Source of the DNA: Gonatopus flavifemur | Lineage: Eukaryota; Arthropoda; Insecta; Hymenoptera; Dryinidae | Direction: 5' to 3' | Assembly: GCA_018340375.1 (NCBI GenBank) | Contig: JAFFJZ010000007.1 | Location: forward strand, 24,340,001-24,404,000 | DNA length: 64,000 bases | The notes under the pieces: generated by a model | The model's input: only the letters and a program-made list of their open reading frames with translations | Database searches by the model: none | Told to the model about the DNA's origin: nothing | Shown: positions 58,501 to 64,000 of the stretch, piece by piece | How the letters are laid out: every line of letters starts with the position of its first letter | Position numbering within the stretch: position 1 is the stretch's first letter | Translations under genes and position numbers: made by a program

Positions 58501-60953
58501 TGAGCCTCGCTCAGGACGCCCCATTGAGGTCACAACTCCAGATATGATCGAAAAAATCCATCAAATAGTGCTGAAAGATCGCAGATTAAAAGTTCGTGAG
58601 ATAGCTGAGACCTGTAAGATGTCATATGAACGTGTACAAAATATTTTGCAATAACATTTGTATATGGAAAAGCTCTGTGCAAGATGGGTGCCGCGTTTGC
58701 TAACAGTCGACCAAAAATTGATTCGAAAGAACATTTCTACCGCCAATTTGGCGTTGTATAAGCGTAATCCAAGCGAATTTTTGCGTCGATTCGTAACCGT
58801 TGACGAAACTTGGGTCCACCACTACACTCCTGAAACCAAAGAACAGTCTGAACAGTGGATTGGACCAGGGGAACCAACTCCAAAGAAAGCAAAAACAATT
58901 TTTTCGGCGAACAAGGTTATGGCTACTGTTTTTTGGAATGCAAGAGGTATTATATACATTGATTACCTTGAAAAGGGTAAAACTATGACTGGTCAATACT
59001 ACGCAGACTTATTGCAACGTTTGAGCCACGAAGTGAAAATTAAACGACCTCATCTGGCGAAGAAAAAAATCTTGTTTCATCACGATAACGCACCAGCGCA
59101 CACGTCAATCGTTGCGATGGCTAAAATCAACGATCTGAAGTTTGAATTAATGCCGCACCCTCCCTACTCTCCAGACCTAGCCCCGAGTGACTATTATCTG
59201 TTTCCTAACCTCAAAAAATGGCTTGGTGGTAAGAGATTTGCGGACAATGAAGAAGTAATCGAAGCTGTAAATGGGTATTTTGAGGAGCTTGACGAATCAG
59301 TCTATAGAGATGGCATTACTAGACTAGAACACCGCTATGAGAAATGTATCAGCCTTGGAGGAGATTATGTTGAGAAATAAAAAAAAAAAAATTCCTCAAA
59401 ACGTTGTTTTTCTTGGTCAGGCCGGAAACTTATCAATCCACCCTCGTATTAAAATACAATACAGTATACCAAAATAGAAATCATTACTCGTCTCTCGTGA
59501 TCATTCCATGATCTTTTTTCTCCGTGCAAATATACCCCTCCAGTGCATTCTTGAACCTTATTGATACCCCTAAATGATCCAATCCCAGCAAACACGACTG
59601 TAGGCGCTTCGAAGGGCCAGTAATGGATCTTCAACGACGTTGCGAGACCGTTAGCAGCCCATTTCCGCGTAGAAAATAACAGTTTGGCGTCAGAAACATC
59701 TCGCAAGACCATTGCAACACGCATAAAAAAAAGGGCACAGATACAGGAACGATCCTGGAAGAAGTATGGGAATTGAGATTCTCCCATACTTCTTCCATAT
59801 TTCTAACAAATTGACAGGGTTTTACAGTAATCTCTAAGAATTATGAGAGAGTCCTACATCCCATACTTCATTCGAGATTTTCCTACATGTCCGCCTTATT
59901 CTTTCATACGTGTTGTAACGGTCTTGCGAGACTTCTTCCGCAAGACTGATATCAGACTATTTTTTCCACACGAGCTGAAACGCCAGTATTTATTTGTTTA
60001 TTATTGAAACACTAAAGGAGGTAGAATATGTAATCAACTAGAATTCTCCCTACCATAATCACTCACACTGAATAATATTATGATAAGTAGTGAATGTGAT
60101 TAAGTCGTCCTGCATTTGGAAACAATTATTGATATTAAATTATATCTGAATCTTCCAGTTTGATCATTTTATACTATTCACAATGTTCATTTCACCTCAC
60201 ATTTTCAAATGAATTCACAAAGAATTTTGGTAAAATCTGAAACAATTTTGATCAGTGAACAAACATTTTTTGGGGAGTCACTCAACATTTATAGATTCCC
60301 AAATAATCTGGGAATTTTCAAATCCATGTTTTCCACCATACTCTTCTTATTGGGAATTTACAAATATTTTTTACAGTGTAGCCATATTATGCTTGCCAAA
60401 TTTGTAGAGAATTTCGTAAGAAATGGAACGGACAGAGTACTTCCATTCAAAATGTGGATTCCAATATTGAATTGGACTGAAACACCATACTATGAGGGCA
60501 CTTACTTTGTACAGGTGATATTTCTGATCATTCTCATACGAATTTAATGGATTTCATTCAAAAAATGGATTGGGACCATACATTTTTCTTTCTATTCCAC
60601 AGTCCTTATCGTGTTATCATTGCGGGGTTTGCTTCGGATGTTTCGACAACTTTTTGTGCATATTAATTTTACATACGGTTGCACAATTCCGAATACTACA
60701 ACATAAATTCAGGACATTATGCGACCACTTGGAGTATTCGAAAACCCGTGACAATCTTGCGCCAGAAAAATCAAACGAAATATATGTGAATGAAACACAA
60801 GTAACAGTCAAAAAGTTTGTCAATTGTGTCCGTCATCATCAAACTCTTGTGGCCTATTGTCAAAAAATGGAAACGGTATTTACGATGGTGATTTTCGCAC
60901 AAATGGTAGCTTTCAGCATTATGCTGACCTTGGTGGGAAATCAAATTCTTTCG
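43538..60953 (+). CDS. Odorant receptor gene D, 3'-incomplete, exons 1-4
   Basis: Exons seen: 43538-43726, 57070-57322, 60408-60514, 60603-60953; 900 nt, 300 codons, open. The ATG at 43538 gives [20 protein letters not shown], in register with gene C; an in-frame ATG at 43478 lies further up but has no counterpart in B or C and was not chosen. Exon 2 starts [20 protein letters not shown]; exon 3 has the VLPFKMW...[11 protein letters not shown] stretch; exon 4 begins [20 protein letters not shown] and ends in span 5 (LVGNQILS) before GTAAGT. Exons equivalent to 5 (276 nt) and 6 (60 nt) were not found up to base 64000, so the gene either continues past the window or is truncated; the large introns in this cluster favour the first. 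Intron 1 is 13.3 kb and holds the 7.2 kb element; intron 2 holds a nearly intact mariner; intron 3 is only 88 bp. A MITE ends just before exon 3 and brings a competing acceptor (60375-60376). Confidence 0.9.
44085..44275. repeat. Two tandem copies of a ~95-bp unit
   Basis: The unit starting TGCTGATTAACCTCCCC (44085) returns at 44180 as TGCGCATTACCTTTCCCC; CGGTAAATTTAC, CAATGTAGT and TTTACCTTTCACA recur in order. The copies agree in roughly four of five bases by eye. Confidence 0.65.
44312..44400. repeat. Short hairpin, CCCATGTGGAAAAA ends
   Basis: 89 bp; CCCATGTGGAAAAAGTGTCC pairs with the mirrored right end, and CAATTGCATAAAAATTGTGT forms the centre. Likely a very short MITE in intron 1 of gene D. 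Confidence 0.65.
44440..44668. mobile_element. CACTGA-group MITE, 229 bp
   Basis: CACTGAAAAAAAGGGTGG at the left, ATACTTTTTCCTCAGTG at the right; TA outside both. GATCGTTATGGCAACGATC and GATCTGAGGTAT words fold on one another. Intron 1 of gene D. Confidence 0.75.
44969..45201. mobile_element. MITE with CTGTAAAGAATTTTGATAG ends
   Basis: ACTTCCAAAGCAAAGTTTGG at the left is mirrored by CCAAACTTTGCTTTGGAAGT at the right; the tips read CTGTAAAGAATTTTGATAG and (other strand) CTGTGAAAAATTTTGATAG. Repeated ACAAACAATTTTAG words in the centre. Intron 1 of gene D. Confidence 0.78.
45428..45560. repeat. Repeat shared with 37255-37410, inverted
   Basis: On the minus strand it reads AACCCGCGTTTCCCC, GGCGAGCTAGAGGCA and GTTGACGCGTG, as in 37255-37410. 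To its right (45560-46900) follows GC-richer DNA without a gene. Confidence 0.35.
46135..46303. mobile_element. hAT-type MITE, CAGTGCTGCCAGAAATG ends
   Basis: Nearly perfect hairpin: the 70-bp arms mirror each other with few mismatches. GGTACGGG is repeated exactly outside both ends (46127-46134, 46304-46311). Intron 1 of gene D, within a GC-richer stretch. Confidence 0.92.
46304..47127. other. GC-richer non-coding block
   Basis: 46310-46880 is markedly richer in G and C than its surroundings (for example CCCGCCCTCTCGTTCCGCGC near 46811) but has no long frame on either strand. It may be the body of an old retroelement. Intron 1 of gene D. Confidence 0.4.
47128..47339. mobile_element. MITE, CACAGAGAGAAATG/CTCCTAGTG ends
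   Basis: Short inverted ends with TA outside both; interior of TA-rich palindromic repeats (ATAATAAAAATAGGGACAGC at the left, mirrored at the right). Same family as 15230-15448 and the split copy at 47567. Intron 1 of gene D. Confidence 0.72.
48782..49093 (+). mobile_element. tRNA-derived SINE with poly(A) tail
   Basis: A tRNA-like head (box A TGGCTGACTGGTTAGCGC; box B GGTTCGAATCC at 48843-48853) is followed by about 200 bp of unrelated GC-richer body and a run of A. A direct repeat of 22 bp, ending ATCCATCACGAAAAAGC, stands at 48760-48781 and 49088-49109 without a mismatch. That target duplication and the tail mark LINE-driven retroposition. It is nested in the 7.2 kb element within intron 1 of gene D. 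Confidence 0.88.
49590..49847. mobile_element. MITE with TACTGTTAAAAA ends
   Basis: The interior carries GTAACTGAAATTTC, TTACGTGTATTTGAAG and GGAAATT words that occur inverted at 55391-55647, so these are two copies of one family. Inverted ends are weak. Nested in the 7.2 kb element. Confidence 0.55.
50000..50106. mobile_element. Half copy of the 10049 MITE
   Basis: AAATTTCCATTCAAGAACTC, CATCCTACATAATG and CATTTTCTTTTTTCTGTGTA follow the right half of 10049-10288. Its left half is missing. Nested in the 7.2 kb element. Confidence 0.6.
51261..51449. mobile_element. MITE forming an almost perfect 80-bp-armed hairpin
   Basis: The first 80 or so bases (CACTGAGAAAAATCGTTTAG and on) pair with the last 80 with about one mismatch, leaving a loop of about 30 nt. 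Ends are of the CACTGAGAAAAA group. Left neighbour TG, right neighbour TA, so the target copy is not clean. Such close arms suggest a young copy. Nested in the 7.2 kb element. Confidence 0.82.
51814..52130. mobile_element. MITE with CCCAAGTAGCA ends
   Basis: CCCAAGTAGCATCGGAA at the left and CCCAAGCAGCAACGGAA (other strand) at the right are inverted. The inside repeats ATATTC, GAACGT and ACATAC words. No clear target duplication was seen. It is nested in the 7.2 kb element. Confidence 0.55.
52151..54428. mobile_element. 2.3 kb inverted-repeat element without a gene
   Basis: The left end CACGGAGAAAAAAAATG and the right end, read on the other strand as CACTGAGAAAAAAAATTC, are alike, and AATGAATT/TTCATTGATT words recur inside the ends. 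The interior has no reading frame of note; it holds repeated TTTGATT/AATGAAAT words and a copy of the 7866 repeat. Only TA (left) versus GA (right) flank it. It may be a long non-autonomous member of the CACGGAG group or two unrelated ends. Confidence 0.45.
53338..53549. repeat. Dispersed repeat, copy 2
   Basis: Same word order as 7866-8060 (TGAAATTTGGATTGTTTATT; AAAAAATCTTGCAGTACATT; TATAAACGATTCAAACTTCA). Nested in the 2.3 kb segment of the 7.2 kb element. Confidence 0.65.
55115..55317. mobile_element. CACTGA-group MITE, 203 bp
   Basis: CACTGAGAAAACACCAGG at the left, TTTTTTTTCTCAGTG at the right, TA on both sides. CCCGTAAGCGTTTGGATACG and GTCGCCACGCGGTTGA are mirrored at the right. Intron 1 of gene D. 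Confidence 0.82.
55391..55647. mobile_element. MITE, second copy of the 49590 family, inverted
   Basis: Read on the other strand it follows 49590-49847 almost word for word (AAATTTCATAACTTTTTC, CGAATTAAAAAC, CCGTTACGTGTATTTGAAG). It lies just outside the 7.2 kb element in intron 1 of gene D. Confidence 0.55.
56109..56227. mobile_element. CCCTAG-type MITE, divergent copy
   Basis: CCCTAGTAAAAATAATTATA at the left and TCATTTCTGCTAGGG at the right; the centre AAACTAGTCACTAGAAAG differs from the other copies. 170 bp before the third copy. Confidence 0.6.
56286..56390. mobile_element. Fragment of the same MITE family
   Basis: CACGGAAAGAAATGTATAAT at the left and AATAGGGACAGCTATCTG further in match the left half of 15230-15448. 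The right half is missing. It lies between two CCCTAG-type MITEs in intron 1 of gene D. Confidence 0.5.
56397..56525. mobile_element. CCCTAG-type MITE, third copy
   Basis: CCCTAGTGGAAATCACTCTA...TTTCTGCTAGGG, very like 23699-23827 along its length. Intron 1 of gene D. Confidence 0.82.
56785..56977. mobile_element. Second copy of the 22650 MITE
   Basis: From TTTACGTGAACGAACTTCTA to CTTTTTCTCCGTG it follows 22700-22911 closely. The left end could not be fixed. It lies just before gene D exon 2. Confidence 0.7.
57554..57881. mobile_element. CACGGAG-group element, third copy, inverted
   Basis: The complement follows 33619-33988 with small gaps (328 bp). AA is repeated at both borders (57552-57553, 57882-57883). 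Intron 2 of gene D. Confidence 0.88.
57900..58005. mobile_element. Right-half copy of the 24963 MITE
   Basis: CATAGTAACCGTTACCGTAT and ACTTCTCTCCGTGTA are as in 25160-25207. It follows directly after the MITE at 57554-57881 in intron 2 of gene D. Confidence 0.65.
58153..59446 (+). mobile_element. Mariner transposon 2, full length (1294 bp), young
   Basis: Ends are inverted repeats of 36 bp without a mismatch, starting CGAGGGTGGATTGATAAG; TA stands on both sides (58151-58152, 59447-59448). It is a different mariner lineage from the one at 1210, with other ends and another transposase. Perfect ends and a single stop in the gene point to a recent insertion. It lies in intron 2 of gene D, same orientation. 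Confidence 0.94.
58331..59380 (+). pseudogene. Mariner transposase with one internal stop
   Basis: ATG 58331 ([20 protein letters not shown]) to TAA 59378-59380 is 350 codons including the stop, normal for the family. Domains in order: N-terminal helix-turn-helix ([14 protein letters not shown]), linker SGRPIEV, second helix-turn-helix ([17 protein letters not shown]), then catalytic [22 protein letters not shown] and [12 protein letters not shown] with DD34D spacing. One nonsense codon, TAA at 58652-58654, falls in NILQ-stop-HLYMEKL, where relatives have a Glu or other residue; the frame is otherwise unbroken on both sides. This copy cannot make full transposase unless the stop is read through. 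Confidence 0.94.
59449..60407. other. Rest of gene D intron 2
   Basis: GCGAGACCGTTA (about 59640) and TAACGGTCTTGCGA (about 59920) are inverted and may bound an old element. A TTTTTACAGTG end at 60368-60378 lies 29 bp before exon 3. No gene. Confidence 0.45.
59757..59796. repeat. Perfect small hairpin
   Basis: GGAAGAAGTATGGGA and its complement, 15 bp each, around a 10-nt loop. Intron 2 of gene D. Too short for a usual miRNA precursor. Confidence 0.6.
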
Positions 60954-61128
60954 GTAAGTTTTATTCAACGCCATTAAAGATTCTTAGAGAGGAGGAAAAA
61001 CCATTTACTTAAAGAAATCAAACCTAAAAGGATTTCTAAAGTTGATCAAAGTCGAGTTAGGAAAATGGTATGATCTGAAATGGCAAAATATGATTTTATA
61101 ACCAAATCATAGTTATAAGGAAAAACTG

Positions 61129-61365
61129 CATTGTTAAAAAATTTGTGAATTTCACACATAAAATTTGGAAGCAATTAAGAAATACTTTTGTTTATTGAAT
61201 CCACCACAAATTTTATAAGATTCAAAACAATTTTTGTATGAAAACCATTTCAAGATAATATTGTGTTTGAATTTCAATAAGATTGTGGGAGATTCAAGAA
61301 AAAATATGTGTGTTAATCGCTTCCAAACTTTTGTATTAAAATGAATACGAATATTTTTTACAGCG
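61129..61365. mobile_element. MITE with CATTGTTAAAAAAT ends
   Basis: CATTGTTAAAAAATTTGTG at the left and AATATTTTTTACAGCG at the right, with TTTGGAAGCAATTAA answered by TTAATCGCTTCCAAA. Past gene D exon 4. Confidence 0.6.
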
Positions 61366-61835
61366 TGGATAAGTTGATGTCAGGATGCTGTATGTTGAAA
61401 TATTCTATGAACAAATCAAGGATAATTGTAGGGGTAGAATGTCATTTCATATTTCTTCAAAGAATCGTGCAACCTTTGATGAAGTTTTAGGACTTCTCAT
61501 TGGTTGGATGAATTTTTTTATTGACTTTCTATGAAGGGACCTCAATAACCCATCACTCGATCAGTCCCGAGGGAGCTGATATTTGCATCTTTGGTCGCTT
61601 TAGACGGCTTTCACCTGCTGTTGTTCACTCAGCTGATTGTCGATTTGACACAGGATTCAAGTGGTGGATCCACGTTCCATCCTTCGTCACATATTGACGC
61701 GAAAACCTCTGTTCGTTGCACTGAAACAATTGCAAACAACGCTCTGAATCGTCGATGCGTTGTTGTTTTTTGAAAACACCTCTCTCATCGACAAATCTTC
61801 ATACAAAATGGTGAATATCTTGCCTCCGGTTGTCT

Positions 61836-62078
61836 TTACTCCTCTGCTATTTCACGCAACTTCAATATACGATCGTCCAAACCAATTTCATTGACTTTTT
61901 TTATGTTTTCTGGAACAACTGCCGAATTTGGGCGACCTGAACATTCAACATCATTGATGCGATCGCGCTCGAAGTCCACATAACAACTCTCAACCGTTGT
62001 TCTCGTTGGAGCGGCGTCCGAATAACATTCATCAAACCATTGCTTCACTTGAACGGAATTTTCCTCATCAGAAAGCAA
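61836..62078 (-). pseudogene. Mariner transposase N-terminal fragment
   Basis: An 80-codon reading on the minus strand has VQVKQWFDECYSDAAPTRTT, a helix-turn-helix ending in FERDRINDVE, CSGRPNSAVVPENIKKV and LKLREIAEE, a clear mariner N terminus of the same subgroup as 33540-34498. It stops before the catalytic domain. No inverted repeats were found around it. It lies downstream of gene D exon 4, in what is probably intron 4. Confidence 0.8.
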
Positions 62079-62529
62079 TGCTTCACTAATATACGTGATT
62101 TAGATTTATCTATGCTTTTGGGAATTAAAATCGTAACTTCACCCCTGTAACTAGTAAACTGATGGTCTGATTGAGCTCAAATTTTCACCCGTGGCTTTTT
62201 ACCGTTAGTATAATTTATGAAAATAATATAGATTTGTTATTAGCAGCGTCATCTGCACGTCAAAGCTAAGACTCATTGAGTGATGTGTTACCTGTGAGAG
62301 ATTCTGAAACACTCTGCACGGAGGGGAATTTGTAGTTAAATTTACTATGTGATTATTGTGCCCGAGGAACAGACTCACTTTCCAATGGTATTTGCTGTGA
62401 AACATAGTAAATTTGATTATGTTTCTATTGTCTCGTCATAGTAAATTTCATCGTAAGTCCAGTCTGTTTCTCGATTACAAAGTCTCATAGTAAATTTGAC
62501 TCTAAATTTTTCTTCGTTTGGTACTTCTA

Positions 62530-62704
62530 TGTCAACGGAGTTTGGATCGTTTTTTGAAATGAATTAATTATCGGAACTTGTCAATATCGTTTTCGGATAA
62601 CACGCTCCATCGAATCAATTTTGAGACATTAGTGCCTATAAAAAATCATATTTTCACACCTTTTCTAACGATTAAGTTTCGATAAACGATTCAAACTTCA
62701 ACGA
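62530..62704. repeat. Dispersed repeat, copy 3, diverged
   Basis: GGAGTTTGGATCGTTTTTTG at the left and ATAAACGATTCAAACTTCAA at the right keep the inverted ends of the 7866 family; the centre has drifted. Confidence 0.5.
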
Positions 62705-63451
62705 TATGGTACTTCTACAGTTTTTAAAGAAGAATGTTTTTACCAGAATCATACTGAAATCCAAGGTTGTTCTTATTGAACATCTAGTATGAAAATTCTA
62801 TCTCAAGCCTCGAACATAGAAATATTTTTGAAACTGGGTTAGATTAGTATGTTGGATGCATGTTTTTCTGTGTTTTTTTTTCAATGTTACTTGTTCAATA
62901 ATAAGAGATTTCGGATTCCCGGAAAAGAACTAGGAAACCGTGATGTTATTTTAATCCAAGATTATTAAGTTGGCCCGTAAGTGCTGGCGTTTTGTTTTCA
63001 AGTGACAATTTTCCGGGAAAAATGAAATATATGAATTGAGAGAAAGTTTTCAGGTTACTGTAACTAAAATGCCTGAACCAAATGTTCTTCGTAAAAGCTA
63101 CTGGGAATTTGATTAATTTAAACAAGAAAATATAGTTGATACAACTAAGTGATGAATGAACTATAATTTCTTGGTATTTCAGCCTTTAAACAAAAGCTAA
63201 AAGAACAAAAACACAAGAACTTCCGAGCTGATCCAACAAAAGGGAAGCACGGAAATAAATAATTCACTGCATATGGGTATCCAAAAACTAATGCGACTGA
63301 AGTCATCCTATAGATATCACAGCTGTTTTCTCAGCTGTGACACCGAGAAGCGTAGTTGTCATTGCAAAAATATCACCATTGAATTGTTTCGCTATTCAAA
63401 TATCAATTACCAAAATCATGCTATCACATCTGCGAATTTTTGCTGTGGTCA

Positions 63452-63570
63452 GTCTAGCAGAAATCATTCAGGCCCTCCTTCGCTCCCTGCCTGGCGCTAT
63501 CGAAGCAGACTAGGCGTATTTCTGGCCTTAATATGGGCCAGTGAACTGCTTAATATTATTTCTACCAGGG
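63452..63570. mobile_element. CCCTAG-type MITE, divergent copy
   Basis: TCTAGCAGAAATCATTCAGG at the left, ATTATTTCTACCAGGG at the right; the centre has CTGGCGCTATCG and GGCCTTAATATGGGCC. Near the right edge of the window. Confidence 0.6.
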
Positions 63571-64000
63571 CAGCTTGGAATTTAGGTATGTCGAGACTTC
63601 CAGCAGAATTTCGAGAAAAGGCCCTCCTAAGTATCTACCTTCTGTTTTTTCCATCGTTTCCTGTTCTATAAACTTTGACCCCCATCGATGAAATATAGTG
63701 ATTTTGAATAATTTCAAGATTCTACACTAGACACTAGACTTTTAAACTAGACAAAACGGCATCCACAGGGCCCATGTTCATGTAAATCTGACACTGGATG
63801 TAGCGACTAATAAATAGCTATAATTATAATTTTTTTAGATATAGCAGCGGAAAAAGTAGGATGAGAAAGCAAATAGCTTTTTTCCCACACCTGCATGGAA
63901 AGTTGATGTCTTCTGACCTATTTTTAGGGGGGGAAAGTGCTGAACTCCAAGCGAATATCTCACAGCGTGAGGGAAATATTTTCTGCCCACTCGCAACGGG

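Larger units (their letters stand above)
60954..64000. other. Downstream of gene D exon 4, probably intron 4
   Basis: Searched for the 276-nt exon (AGGF core) and the 60-nt exon (SLSY-LLRQ); neither is present. It holds the mariner fragment, MITEs and a repeat with CATAGTAAATTT words at 62320-62510. Confidence 0.5.

Noticed and set aside
59757..59796. miRNA precursor
   Set aside because: Arms of 15 bp are shorter than a mature miRNA duplex, and flanks do not extend the stem.
60954..64000. Exons 5 and 6 of gene D
   Set aside because: No AGGF or SLSY-LLRQ coding stretch with an acceptor was found; they are assumed to lie beyond the window.
1..64000. CRISPR array, bacterial operon or integrated virus
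   Set aside because: The regular repeats here are inverted MITEs, genes have introns, and no viral protein was recognised.

Overview
The window is nuclear DNA of an insect. It is AT-rich, its genes are split by introns with GT/AG borders, and it is packed with transposons of insect type (mariner, a non-LTR retrotransposon, a tRNA-derived SINE, hAT- and piggyBac-type MITEs). The only host genes I can support are odorant receptors (insect Or family, seven membrane spans). The receptor sequences look hymenopteran to me, perhaps a parasitoid wasp, but that is an impression without any database search.

Layout: four Or genes stand head to tail on the plus strand. Gene A contributes only its last coding exon (5260-5319). 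Gene B (8484-26514, 404 codons plus stop) and gene C (27199-41850, 410 codons plus stop) are complete and open in six exons each. Gene D (43538-60953) shows four exons and runs off the right edge. Exon sizes are nearly fixed: 189, 253, 104-107, 333-351, 276 and 60 nt, with the same phases. This is the mark of tandem duplication. About 1.2 kb of coding sequence is stretched over 15-18 kb per gene, and nearly all the excess is recognisable or suspected mobile DNA in introns.

Mobile DNA: two almost complete mariner elements (1210-2503; 58153-59446), each with one premature stop; three decayed mariner pieces; a ~4.6 kb non-LTR retrotransposon sitting inside a long-armed hairpin element (16384-21303); a SINE with a 22-bp target duplication (48782-49093); a 7.2 kb inverted-repeat element (47741-54953) whose 6-bp duplication is confirmed by a paralogous empty site; a 6.3 kb block between 60-bp inverted ends (32270-38564); a 1.4 kb hAT-like element (38617-39995); and dozens of short inverted-repeat elements. 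The largest group of these shares only the ends CAC(G/T)GAGAAAAA, has unrelated insides, and shows 2-bp target duplications that are usually but not always TA.

The receptors would act together with the co-receptor Orco (not in this window) in antennal sensory neurons; that role is family knowledge, not something the sequence shows. No CRISPR, operon, rRNA or free-standing tRNA gene was seen. Exon borders were placed by eye from splice consensus and from agreement among the paralogues.
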